Assembly: GCA_002353975.1 (NCBI GenBank)
Contig: DEKQ01000039.1
Location: forward strand, 1-27,565
Direction of reading: 5' to 3'
From: Prevotellaceae bacterium UBA2718
GTDB taxonomy: Bacteria > Bacteroidota > Bacteroidia > Bacteroidales > Bacteroidaceae
Length of the DNA stretch: 27,565 bases
The notes below the pieces were generated by a model. It was not told the origin of the DNA. It saw only the letters and a program-made list of their open reading frames with translations, and ran no database searches. Made by a program: the position numbers and the translations under genes. This document shows positions 1 through 6,811 of the stretch, piece by piece. The first letter of the stretch is position 1. The number at the start of each line of letters is the position of its first letter.

Positions 1-187
1 TGGGCATCTTGCCCGCGTAAGGAGAAGTTTGACCTCTTTGCCCCTGTCAGGGGCGCTTTACATGATTGTGGTGCGTGCCGTGTCTGGTGCCGCCCTGCGG
101 CATCGCGGGCGAGGATGCCCACGTCCCCCGTGGGTGCTCGCTATGAGGCTCTGCTCAAGCGGTTTACCTGTTCGAGCGGATTTGTAA
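1..187 (+). repeat. Copy 1 of ~190 bp structured intergenic repeat (left end cut by window)
   Basis: This stretch matches 983-1187 over nearly its whole length. Both copies start with the hairpin GGGCA-tct-TGCCC, continue through a run related to CCCCTGTCAGGGGCGC, reach a second hairpin (GGGCGAGGAtGCCC here, GGGCGAGGACGCCC in copy 2), then CCCACGTCCCCCGTGGG and the phrase GCGGTTTACCTGTTCGAG. The first bases of the arm lie outside the window. The start and end arms of the unit are inverted repeats of each other, as in a miniature element. No transposase is coded. Short reading frames across it look like chance. Confidence 0.75.
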
Positions 188-220
188 TCCGCTCGCATGG
201 AGTATAAGGATTTGTAATCC
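173..220. repeat. Two CGGATT-tgt-AATCCG palindromes
   Basis: 173-195 is a perfect 10-bp inverted repeat (CGAGCGGATT, loop TGT, mirrored arm). 208-220 is a shorter copy with a 5-bp stem and the same TGT loop. The same palindrome, with ACA as loop (the reverse complement of TGT), occurs at 1179-1195 and 2122-2136, and a variant at 7991-8012. All lie outside genes. They look like a REP-type interspersed palindrome family. Confidence 0.7.
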
Positions 221-273
221 GATTAAACAGAGTCGGTGCACTCCCTCTCCGCTTCACCATGAAGACATCTCAT

Positions 274-420
274 TCGCATTATAAATGCTGATACTCTATG
301 CAGACGGATTCTTTCTCCGCTTTGCTATGTTCCGAGCTGTGCTCGCCTGAGCTCCTCTGTCTGTAAATAATATGCGAAGAAAGCGTCCCAAAGGGCCGAG
401 CGACAAATCCGCCTGAGCGG
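274..420 (+). repeat. Interrupted copy of the GCATTATAAATGC/CGGATT repeat
   Basis: 274-310 matches 2091-2127 at about 32 of 37 positions, including GCATTATAAATGC and a terminal CGGATT. At 2127 the sequence runs straight on into ACAAATCCGCCTGA. Here that continuation appears only at 403-420, so about 92 bp (311-402) separate the two halves. A 62-codon minus-strand frame spans part of this (296-484), but it consists of repeat sequence and overlaps the small gene at 468-581, so I do not call it. Confidence 0.55.
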
Positions 421-467
421 AGATTGTATGTGGTAAGGTTACAAGCCCCCTATGCAGTATCCCATTA

Positions 468-581
468 TTACTGACCACTTGCAATCCTCATGTGAGTGCG
501 CTTTTTGTCATCATAATGAAAATATACCAAAAGACTAACTCCAAAAACGGTAACGATAATAAGTGCTGCTATTGCTCCCAT
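468..581 (-). CDS. 37-residue single-pass membrane protein
   Basis: I found this very short gene by reading downstream of the 81-aa gene at 585. It starts MGAIAALIIVTVFGVSLLVY, one hydrophobic segment over roughly residues 3-21, and continues with a charged tail containing DDKKR. The stop is TAA. A strong GGAGGA (591-596) lies 9 nt before the ATG, inside the last codons of the upstream gene, which is unusual here because most genes in this window lack such a site. The start is only 3 nt after the upstream stop codon, so the two are probably co-transcribed and translationally coupled. The pairing with another small membrane protein suggests the two act together in the inner membrane, but function is unknown and I recognise no family. 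Confidence 0.65.
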   Translation of the reverse strand: MGAIAALIIVTVFGVSLLVYFHYDDKKRTHMRIASGQ

Positions 582-584
582 ATT

Positions 585-830
585 CTATTTTCCTCCATGT
601 TTTAATTTTTCTCTGTGGCGTTGGCGATTCAGCTCCCGTCTGTCTTCCTCGTCCTTACCCTTGCGAATGAGAACTGCTCCAAAGATAAGACAGAGCATCG
701 TAACTGCCGCGGACACGCAAATAAGCCACATTTGGCTCAAACCATCAATCATGGCAGTTAAAAGCATGGCAGTAAGCACGTACTTTGCTACGTCAAGGAA
801 CCATTTGCCAAATTCTTGCTTAATATTCAT
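585..830 (-). CDS. 81-aa two-segment membrane protein, possibly DUF6722-like
   Basis: A small protein with an amphipathic start (MNIKQEFGKWFLDVAKYV), two hydrophobic segments at about residues 15-32 and 34-54, and a highly charged C-terminal tail rich in Lys, Arg, Glu and His. The layout (short cytosolic start with KWFLDVAKY, two membrane passes, basic tail) resembles small Bacteroidota proteins annotated as DUF6722. That assignment is from memory of the family and is tentative. A consensus promoter ends just ahead of the start (836-867), so the message would be nearly leaderless. The 37-aa gene at 468-581 follows after 3 nt and is probably in the same transcript. The pair sits between two copies of the ~190 bp repeat. 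Function unknown. Confidence 0.7.
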   Translation of the reverse strand: MNIKQEFGKWFLDVAKYVLTAMLLTAMIDGLSQMWLICVSAAVTMLCLIFGAVLIRKGKDEEDRRELNRQRHREKLKHGGK

Positions 831-835
831 GCCTG

Positions 836-867
836 CAAAGTTACGGACTTTTCTTCAAACTGCCAAA
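836..867 (-). promoter_or_regulatory. Bacteroidota-type promoter for the small membrane-protein pair
   Basis: On the minus strand TTTG (864-867) is followed after 20 nt by TAACTTTG (836-843), the -33/-7 pattern of Bacteroidota housekeeping sigma factor. The predicted start of transcription falls almost on the ATG at 830, implying a leaderless or near-leaderless message. Confidence 0.65.
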
Positions 868-982
868 TTGTGTTGAAAGAAATTGCGGAGTGGAAAGAAA
901 TTAGTGAGGCTGGTGGATTTTGAAAGAAATTATCATAATTTACATAATTTCCCTTGCGGATTGCGTGTGGCCACTCTCGGGT

Positions 983-1187
983 ACGTGGGCATCTTGCCCG
1001 CGTAAGGAGATGTTTGACCTCTCTGCCCCCTGTCAGGGACGCTCACAAGTCGTGGTGCGTGCCGTGTGTGTTGTGCCGCTGTGCGGCATCGCGGGCGAGG
1101 ACGCCCACGTCCCCCGTGGGTGCTCGCTATGAGGCTCTGTTCAAGCGGTTTACCTGTTCGAGCGGTTTACCTGTTCGAGCGGATTAC
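983..1187 (+). repeat. Copy 2 of ~190 bp structured intergenic repeat
   Basis: Complete copy. Its first arm (983-1002) and the arm at 1090-1110 are imperfect inverted repeats of each other, and each arm also folds on itself (GGGCA-tct-TGCCC and GGGCG-agga-CGCCC). CCCACGTCCCCCGTGGG follows at 1105-1121. The 17-mer GCGGTTTACCTGTTCGA is present twice in tandem (about 1145-1178) but once in copy 1. The 831-1208 gap contains only the promoter at 836-867, this repeat and the palindrome at 1179-1195; I see no gene in it. Confidence 0.75.
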
Positions 1188-1195
1188 AAATCCGC
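1179..1195. repeat. CGGATT-aca-AATCCG palindrome
   Basis: Perfect 7-bp inverted repeat GCGGATT-ACA-AATCCGC followed by CTGAGCGGAG. It lies directly downstream of the stop codon side of the 1209-2015 gene, where it might also act as a transcript-end hairpin. It belongs to the same family as 173-195 and 2122-2136. Confidence 0.7.
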
Positions 1196-1208
1196 CTGAG
1201 CGGAGACT

Positions 1209-2015
1209 TTAGTGTGCCATGAGCTCATAGATTAATGCTGTGCGTATGTCTGGCATTTCGTGTGCGCTTTCATTCATGAACTCAAAATGTTTTTGGGGAT
1301 TCGCTTGCATCATATATTTCAATTTGTAATATGCTTTTTTTATGGGACATTTCATAATTGATTTAACTTTGTTGACCTGGCGTTCGAACTCATCAATACA
1401 GGCATCATTCCATCCGATGGTGAAATAGAGATTATGCCAACAAAAGAATATATCCTGTATGTTTGTGAAACTTTTATTCTTTTCAATTGTGCCTTTCCCG
1501 ACTATGTTAGAAAGTCTCTTGTAATAACTGTATGATAAACCATCATAAATGTACTCTGTGACACAGCATCTCATTGTTTCCAATTCCAAAAATTTCGCGT
1601 GTACTGCTCTGTGAATTCCCTGACTAATAAAATAGTACTTTCCATACTTGTAAAGTTCCACTGGATCGTTTCCCCGATTGCAGCGTTCTAAATCTTTTTT
1701 GACAGCTTCAGGCTCAATTCCTTTCCATCTGTCATACATGTTTTGTAGTATGGCAATCCAGTGTGGTTCTTCTTGGCAGAATTCATATCTGCCATGCTCT
1801 TGTCCTATTATCATGGAAACAGGAACATCCTCTATTCGACTTTTTCTTTCAGGATGCCAAAACCTAATATCATAGCAACTATCAGGCCTTACCGCTTTCT
1901 CGTAATACCAGTCTTTCCATTCGCAACCATATTTCTCAACATCCTTTTTAGCATTTGATAAAGAGGATATATCAATACACCACGGCATTTGTTTTATTTC
2001 TAATATGTTCTTCAT
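1209..2015 (-). CDS. Orphan protein with ParB/sulfiredoxin-like domain
   Basis: A 268-residue soluble protein. Around residues 120-150 it reads YGKYYFISQGIHRAVHAKF and then a short strand containing CCVTEYI. This resembles the 'y.v..G.HRv.aak.lg...i.a.v' core of ParB-like/sulfiredoxin-fold domains, with the conserved Gly-x-His-Arg (GIHR). The N-terminal half is rich in Trp, Tyr and acidic residues, and the C-terminal half is helical with several Cys. No partner ParA, toxin or nuclease gene adjoins it. It is A+T-richer than the housekeeping genes further right and lies between repeats, which fits recent acquisition. Function is unknown; the domain call is inferred from one motif. Confidence 0.55.
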   Translation of the reverse strand: MKNILEIKQMPWCIDISSLSNAKKDVEKYGCEWKDWYYEKAVRPDSCYDIRFWHPERKSRIEDVPVSMIIGQEHGRYEFCQEEPHWIAILQNMYDRWKGIEPEAVKKDLERCNRGNDPVELYKYGKYYFISQGIHRAVHAKFLELETMRCCVTEYIYDGLSYSYYKRLSNIVGKGTIEKNKSFTNIQDIFFCWHNLYFTIGWNDACIDEFERQVNKVKSIMKCPIKKAYYKLKYMMQANPQKHFEFMNESAHEMPDIRTALIYELMAH

Positions 2016-2043
2016 TATGAGATAAACTATGCTATGCTACTAA

Positions 2044-2080
2044 AATCCCCAGCCATGCGTTAGGAACATGACTGGGGATT
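2044..2080 (-). terminator. Likely intrinsic terminator of the fimbrillin lipoprotein gene
   Basis: AATCCCCAG (2044-2052) and CTGGGGATT (2072-2080) are a perfect 9-bp inverted repeat. The stem extends by CATG/CATG (2054-2057, 2067-2070) after one mismatch. On the minus strand the stem is followed by TTTAG. It lies about 80 nt beyond the stop codon at 2161 and just ahead of the next gene's start at 2015. Confidence 0.6.
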
Positions 2081-2090
2081 GTTAGTTATT

Positions 2091-2146
2091 TCGCATTATA
2101 AATGCTTATACTTTTTACAGTCGGATTACAAATCCGCCTGAACGGA
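2091..2146 (+). repeat. Intact GCATTATAAATGC + CGGATT palindrome repeat
   Basis: Contains GCATTATAAATGC, a spacer, CGGATT-ACA-AATCCG (2122-2136) and CTGAACGGAG. It is the uninterrupted form of the repeat at 274-420, matching its first 37 bases at about 32 positions. Confidence 0.6.
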
Positions 2147-2160
2147 GCGGTGAGGTGTGT

Positions 2161-4392
2161 TTATGGCGCTGGTATTGTAACATTACCAGACCATGTCGCT
2201 CCACTTGTGTGCGTTACAGTTACTTTGTAAGTCTTTCCTGCAGTTCCAGTCACGGTTATAGTCGCGCCTGAGTCGTTTGCCGTACCGAGACCGTCTCCGT
2301 CTGATACTACATAAGTGTAATCAGATGAAACATTTTGGTTATCTCCATCCTTGACAGTAACAACATTGTTTGCTATAGTTGTTCCCTCCAAAGAGAATCC
2401 TGCCTGCTCAACGGTTATTGGAGTTGTGATGGGCTTGTCATTTACCGTAGTAGTTATGTTAACAATAGCCGTTCTCTTTGCTGTAGAGGTTGTATAGGCC
2501 GTAGCAGTAAGTGCACCTGTTTCTGTGTTTAAAGTTAACCAACCAGGTGTGCCATCTATTGCAAGACTATAATGGGTACCATCAGCAGTTGAATTGTAAG
2601 TCAGGGCGTTGCCATTCATCTCGACTGTTGTCAGAGATTTGCTTTCGCCTTTTGCAGCGAATGAGAGTGAAGCAGGACTTATTGCCCATGTATTTGCTTC
2701 TACTACATTAGATGGCAGCCATACCTTGCTTTCGTTATCGTTACCAGTTGATTCGTCTGCGCCTGTTGATGGGTTGTATGCCTCTGTCTCCTTGGCAGCC
2801 CAGTCTGCAACAACAGCCTCAAACTTCACACTGGTCAGGCCAAGGTGCATGATGATGGTGTAATACTTGTTGGGGTTAAGTGCACCGAGGCTAACCTTGT
2901 TGGTTATTTTCTGCTCTACAACGGTGAAGCCTTGGCTAAGATTAGGATCTGCGGTACGTACATAGTAGTCAACAGTGATGTAAAGATCATTGCTATTGGT
3001 TCCGCCAGGGATGACAAGCAGACCTGGTACATTCTCTTTTGTAAACAAAGCCTGCGGGGTTGTTGTTACACCAGTTGGATTTGAACCATCCCATTTTGTT
3101 CCATCATCTGCCAACATTTTGGCTTTACTAGAACCATGTTTTCCGTAGGTTGCAGCCTCGCGGATTTTCTCATTCAGAGTGTATTCTGTGTCATCTACAC
3201 TGTTGTTAGTGTTATTTGCTTTAATGTTGTAGATCGCACCACCTGCAGTACCAGTACCAACACCATACGTGCCCTCGTCTGTACACCAGCTGCCTGTTTC
3301 AATGTTGAACCAGCCGAATGTATTAAAGTTACTCTTGGTAGTATTTTCTACAGTAGTTACTTCATCATCTTGACCTGCAGAATAGCCATCTTGTATCTTT
3401 ACCTCCTTGAGAGTGATAAGAGTCTCTTCAGGCTTGAAAGAAGATGGGAAATAAGTTTTCTGATCATCTCCATCGTTCTTGTCCACGTCTGCTACCACCT
3501 TGAAACCACACTGCTTAGGTTCGCCTGTAAGTGCCTCTGTTTCATCTTCTGTCGTTGCACCACCAACTTTTGCAAGGGCGTGCTTGAAGAGGAAACTGAC
3601 GCGTTCGCCAACATTCTGTTTTGTCAGGTTGAGGTTGTAGTCCTTGCCAATAGTGAATGCAGGATCTACGCCGTCTGTCTCGTCATACTTAGCCTTGCCG
3701 GCAAGTCCCCACAGAAGGTCAACGGCTTCGCTCTGAGTTGCGTTTGGCATCAGGTACTTCACCCATACGTTGCCTTTGAACTCGTTGGTGGTCATAGCTA
3801 CGATACCTTTGTCGGCATTGTTTTTCTTTACCTTTTCGTCATTAGTTGCATCCGCTCCAATTACATTAGGTTTTTTTCCATCAGAGGAAGCACTGTATGT
3901 CTCGGTTGGCGTTGTTGTAAACGGAGCAACTGCGAAGAAACTCAGCTTGCCAAATTTGCTTTGCTGTGCAGTGTAAGATGGTGTACTTTTATTGTCCGTG
4001 TCAACACCGTTAGGCCAATACTTTACAGGAGAGTAGATCCAAGCGTTAGGAGTAATTGCAGTGCTCCATGTAATCGACTGATTGTACATAAAGTTAGGTA
4101 CACTGTCAGTAGGTGTTTCGGGTTTATAGTCTGTTTCTGCTGCAGTGTAATAAGCAAACACACCAAACCCCGCTTCTGTCAGATTTGTGATACCTCTTTT
4201 TGCTTGAGTTTCATTGCCGATTGTACCAGAGGTGTAAGCACGTGTAACACCAGAATTACCCGCCTTTGCGCTAAACTGGATAGCGTCAGACGTTGACTCT
4301 TTGGCGAGAGAGGTATCGCCGGAGAGGTCGGTTTCAGTGCAGCTTGCGAGCGCTACGGCTGCAGCTGCGAATAAAAATAATTTCTTTCCCAT
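2161..4392 (-). CDS. Fimbrillin-family (Mfa-like) surface lipoprotein with BACON-like domain
   Basis: A 743-residue exported lipoprotein. Residues 1-18 form a type II signal peptide ending in the lipobox LASC; acylated Cys18 is followed by TETD, similar to the acidic surface-export signal of Bacteroidota lipoproteins. Residues ~35-540 look like a fimbrillin (Mfa-like) domain: an early IQFSAKAG strand, VTRAY, FGVFAYYTA, a Trp/Tyr patch (WIYSPVKYWPN), KLSFFAVAPF, and the late strand VKFEAVVADW typical of these subunits. Residues ~568-665 resemble a BACON domain (WAISPASLSFAAKGES, PGWLTLN, VEQAGF), followed by a Thr/Gly-rich Ig-like end. The likely role is a cell-surface fimbrial or adhesive component, with BACON perhaps binding glycans or mucin. 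It is divergent from the DUF3868/DUF5119 pair, its probable assembly partners. Which fimbrial position it occupies (stalk or tip) cannot be told. Confidence 0.8.
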   Translation of the reverse strand: MGKKLFLFAAAAVALASCTETDLSGDTSLAKESTSDAIQFSAKAGNSGVTRAYTSGTIGNETQAKRGITNLTEAGFGVFAYYTAAETDYKPETPTDSVPNFMYNQSITWSTAITPNAWIYSPVKYWPNGVDTDNKSTPSYTAQQSKFGKLSFFAVAPFTTTPTETYSASSDGKKPNVIGADATNDEKVKKNNADKGIVAMTTNEFKGNVWVKYLMPNATQSEAVDLLWGLAGKAKYDETDGVDPAFTIGKDYNLNLTKQNVGERVSFLFKHALAKVGGATTEDETEALTGEPKQCGFKVVADVDKNDGDDQKTYFPSSFKPEETLITLKEVKIQDGYSAGQDDEVTTVENTTKSNFNTFGWFNIETGSWCTDEGTYGVGTGTAGGAIYNIKANNTNNSVDDTEYTLNEKIREAATYGKHGSSKAKMLADDGTKWDGSNPTGVTTTPQALFTKENVPGLLVIPGGTNSNDLYITVDYYVRTADPNLSQGFTVVEQKITNKVSLGALNPNKYYTIIMHLGLTSVKFEAVVADWAAKETEAYNPSTGADESTGNDNESKVWLPSNVVEANTWAISPASLSFAAKGESKSLTTVEMNGNALTYNSTADGTHYSLAIDGTPGWLTLNTETGALTATAYTTSTAKRTAIVNITTTVNDKPITTPITVEQAGFSLEGTTIANNVVTVKDGDNQNVSSDYTYVVSDGDGLGTANDSGATITVTGTAGKTYKVTVTHTSGATWSGNVTIPAP

Positions 4393-4505
4393 GTTGTTTT
4401 TCTTTTAAGTTGTTATTAATTGTTATTCCATATCTACATATTGACGGGAGAACGCTGTCTCCTCGCTTGTGCTGCGTCGTTTGTGTCTCTCTGCATCGCG
4501 CCTCG

Positions 4506-4524
4506 CGGGCTTTCCCGTAGCCCG
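4506..4524 (-). other. Hairpin in the 5' leader of the fimbrillin gene
   Basis: CGGGCT (4506-4511) and AGCCCG (4519-4524) form a 6-bp stem with a 7-nt loop, inside the predicted ~190-nt leader of the lipoprotein gene. It could affect translation or message stability; no known riboswitch is recognised. Confidence 0.4.
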
Positions 4525-4586
4525 GTTGATGGGGCGCTGCTCATGGTATAAAATGATATAAGGTGTCGCGCACAATTATGTGGAGT

Positions 4587-4594
4587 CAAAGGTA
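4587..4594 (-). promoter_or_regulatory. Candidate -7 box for the fimbrillin lipoprotein gene
   Basis: The minus strand reads TACCTTTG, a match to TAnnTTTG. No clear TTTG lies 19-21 nt upstream, so this is a partial promoter match. If used, the leader would be about 190 nt. Confidence 0.4.
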
Positions 4595-4705
4595 AGGCTT
4601 TTTTTGAAAATAATAATATATTGGTATGTTTTGTTAACGATAATTAAGGAAAGTAGTATGTGTTTAACGTGGATTAACATAAAGTGATGCGGTATTAGAG
4701 TGTTT

Positions 4706-4782
4706 TAGCGGGTAGTTGTATGGCAGGCTGTTGCGACGTGAGACACGTCGCCTCCTATTGTGATAGCGGGTAGTGATATGGC
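4706..4782 (+). repeat. GCGACGTG palindrome flanked by 19-bp direct repeats
   Basis: The palindrome GCGACGTG-AGA-CACGTCGC occupies 4733-4751 and is followed by CTCC. It is flanked by TAGCGGGTAGTTGTATGGC (4706-4724) and TAGCGGGTAGTGATATGGC (4764-4782), which differ at two positions. A second copy of the palindrome with AGGA loop is at 8042-8061. Confidence 0.65.
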
Positions 4783-4784
4783 GA

Positions 4785-4884
4785 CGGATAAAATTTTCCG
4801 TCACGTGCGGAAAGAAATTCCGTAACGGTTCGGAAAAAGTTTCCGCAGCGTGCGGAAAAAGTTTCCGTTACGGTTCGGAAAATG
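4785..4884 (+). repeat. Tandem array of ~22-bp palindromic CGGAAA/TTTCCG units
   Basis: Four full units plus a partial one: 4785-4805, 4806-4827, 4828-4850, 4851-4872 and 4873-4884. Each carries CGGA-A-rich centre-TTCCG and most end in ACG or GCG. Each unit can form its own hairpin. The array sits about 85 bp ahead of the promoter of the DUF3868/DUF5119 operon, in the divergent 4393-5122 gap. That gap otherwise holds two promoters, a hairpin, the palindrome at 4733 and no gene. Confidence 0.75.
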
Positions 4885-4967
4885 TTGTTGCAGGTGTTTT
4901 GCGGTTGCCGGTTGGCTCTGTAAAAAAGTCTTTCAGCTTTGTTTTCGTGAACATTTTACTAAAAACA

Positions 4968-4999
4968 TTTGGTTGTTTCGAAAAAAGTGTATAACTTTG
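4968..4999 (+). promoter_or_regulatory. Consensus promoter of the DUF3868/DUF5119 operon
   Basis: TTTG (4968-4971), 20 nt, then TAACTTTG (4992-4999), a full Bacteroidota -33/-7 match. Transcription would start near 5005, leaving a leader of about 118 nt before the ATG at 5123. Confidence 0.75.
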
Positions 5000-5122
5000 C
5001 GGGGTGGAAAGGAATAAAGAGAAGAAATATTGTGGCATTTATTGCTTTAACGGCAGTCATAAAAAACATGAACGTAGCAATAGCATGTGAGTACTGAATG
5101 ATATTGATTTCGGCTGAAGGCT

Positions 5123-6811
5123 ATGCTTGAGATACTGACAGAACATAATACTTTGTGGCGCCGCGTGTGGCGCTGTGTGGCGCTGCTGTGGGCCGCGCTG
5201 CTGTTGCCGTGTGTGGCAACGGCGCAGTCGCATGGCGTTATCAGGACTGCCGAGGCGGGTAAGGACGGCGACTCTATGGCCGTTGTCATAACGCTGAACC
5301 CCGAGATGCTGGAGATGGCGGACCGCAGCACGCTGACCATCACGCCGCGCATAGCGGCAGAGGGCGACACGGTGACGCTGCCGTCGATACACGTGATGGG
5401 GCGCGTGCCGTACTACCGCTATGTGCGTCACGACGACATGGGACTGCCGGTCATGCCCGGTGACAACGTGATATGGGACAAGCGGCGCTATCGTCCGTTT
5501 GTATATGTCAATAAGGTGGGCTACAGGGACTGGATGCTCCACGGCTCGCTGCTCATCACGCTGACGGAGCGTGACGGCTGCGGCGAGACGGTTGCTACGT
5601 CGGGAGAGCGTAAGGACCTCTCGCAGATGACCGTCGTGCCTGCCCGCTCCACGATGGAGGTGATAACATCGGCGCTTGCCGACAGGCTGAGCATACGGTT
5701 CCCGCTGGACTCTGTGACGATACACCCGGAGCTGGGCAACAACGCCAGCGAGCTGGAGAAGATACGCAAAGGCCTGGAGCGGGTGCGCCGGGACTCGTCG
5801 GCGGTGCTGAAGCGCCTCACCGTGAAGGGCTACGCCTCGCCCGAGGGCCGATATGACCATAACGCGTTCCTGGCACAGGGCCGTACGCAGAGCATCGCCG
5901 ACTATGTGGTGCAGCGCTTCGGCGTGGATAGAAGTCAGGTGGAGGTGGAGTATGAGCCTGAGGACTGGGAGGGCCTGACGGCATGGCTGCGCGACGCTCC
6001 TGAGAGTGCCTTGCCCCACCGCAGCGAGCTGATAGCCATCGCCACCAGCACGATGGAGCCCGATGAGAAGGAGCGGGAGATGAAGACGCGCTATCCTGAG
6101 GAGTTCCGCTACATAGTGCGCAACGCCATGCCGACGCTGCGACACACGGACTACCGCATAGAGTATAACCACCGCGACATGGTGGAGCACCTTGGCGAGA
6201 CTGACACCGTATGGCACATACGCCCCGCGGGAGTGGTGCCAACCCCCGTGGCACCGAGGGTGAAGACATTCCGCACGGTGATGGCGGTGAAGACAAACCT
6301 GCTGTTTGACCTTGCGCTGGCACCCAATGTGGAGGTGGAGTTCACCTTAGATAAGAAGTACCGATGGAGCCTTATGGCAGAATACTGGACACCGTGGTAC
6401 GTGTGGCACCACAACAGCCGTGCCTACGAGATACAGACATGGGGACTGGAGCTGCGCCGCTGGAACGGTAAATGCCGCGAGCGCAGGCCTGCACTGACCG
6501 GCTCGTTCTGGGGACTGTACGCCGCCTTCGCACGCTATGACCTGGAGTGGAACAGCACGGGCGACCAGGGAGAGGCTTACTCTCTGGGCATCACCTACGG
6601 ATATTCGTGGCCCATACACCGCCACTGGAACTTTGAGCTGTCGGCCAGCATCGGAGCATTCTATGGCCCGAGACGCCACTATGACGGTGAGTTCAACGAC
6701 ACGCACCTCATCTGGAAGCACAACGGAACGACGTTCTTTGCCGGTCCGACGAAGCTGAAGGCATCCCTCGTATGGCTGATAGGCAAGAAGAGAAAGGAGG
6801 CAAAGCGATGA
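5123..6811 (+). CDS. DUF3868-OmpA-like-DUF3575 outer-membrane-associated fimbrial locus protein
   Basis: 562 residues. The N-terminus (to about residue 34, ending ATAQS) is a Sec signal peptide. Residues ~38-185 match the DUF3868 pattern (strand-rich, MGRVPYYRYV, VYVNKVGYRDW). Residues ~195-285 resemble an OmpA-like peptidoglycan-binding fold (FPLDSVTIHPELGNN, LTVKGYASPEGRYDHN). From ~388 the sequence KTNLLFDLALAPNVEVEF, then WTPWYVWH, is typical of DUF3575. DUF3868 and DUF3575 proteins are known from Bacteroidota fimbrial gene sets; here both appear in one chain around the OmpA-like part. The expected location is the outer membrane facing the periplasm, linking fimbriae to the wall. An in-frame TGA around 5105 supports this start. 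The gene overlaps the next one by ATGA. Confidence 0.75.
   Translation: MLEILTEHNTLWRRVWRCVALLWAALLLPCVATAQSHGVIRTAEAGKDGDSMAVVITLNPEMLEMADRSTLTITPRIAAEGDTVTLPSIHVMGRVPYYRYVRHDDMGLPVMPGDNVIWDKRRYRPFVYVNKVGYRDWMLHGSLLITLTERDGCGETVATSGERKDLSQMTVVPARSTMEVITSALADRLSIRFPLDSVTIHPELGNNASELEKIRKGLERVRRDSSAVLKRLTVKGYASPEGRYDHNAFLAQGRTQSIADYVVQRFGVDRSQVEVEYEPEDWEGLTAWLRDAPESALPHRSELIAIATSTMEPDEKEREMKTRYPEEFRYIVRNAMPTLRHTDYRIEYNHRDMVEHLGETDTVWHIRPAGVVPTPVAPRVKTFRTVMAVKTNLLFDLALAPNVEVEFTLDKKYRWSLMAEYWTPWYVWHHNSRAYEIQTWGLELRRWNGKCRERRPALTGSFWGLYAAFARYDLEWNSTGDQGEAYSLGITYGYSWPIHRHWNFELSASIGAFYGPRRHYDGEFNDTHLIWKHNGTTFFAGPTKLKASLVWLIGKKRKEAKR

Noticed and set aside
296..484. 62-codon minus-strand frame
   Set aside because: It consists of repeat sequence, overlaps the better-supported 37-aa gene, and has no ribosome site.
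3136..4296. Long plus-strand open frame (386 codons) opposite the fimbrillin lipoprotein
   Set aside because: It is antisense to a clear lipoprotein gene, is Cys/Ser-rich as expected from a complement strand, and has no recognisable domain.
4785..4884. Tandem array as a CRISPR
   Set aside because: Units abut with no unique spacers, are only ~22 bp, and no cas gene is present.
5057..6217. Long minus-strand open frame opposite the DUF3868 gene
   Set aside because: Composition is dominated by His, Arg and Leu as in a shadow frame, and the plus strand has signal peptide, domains and promoter.
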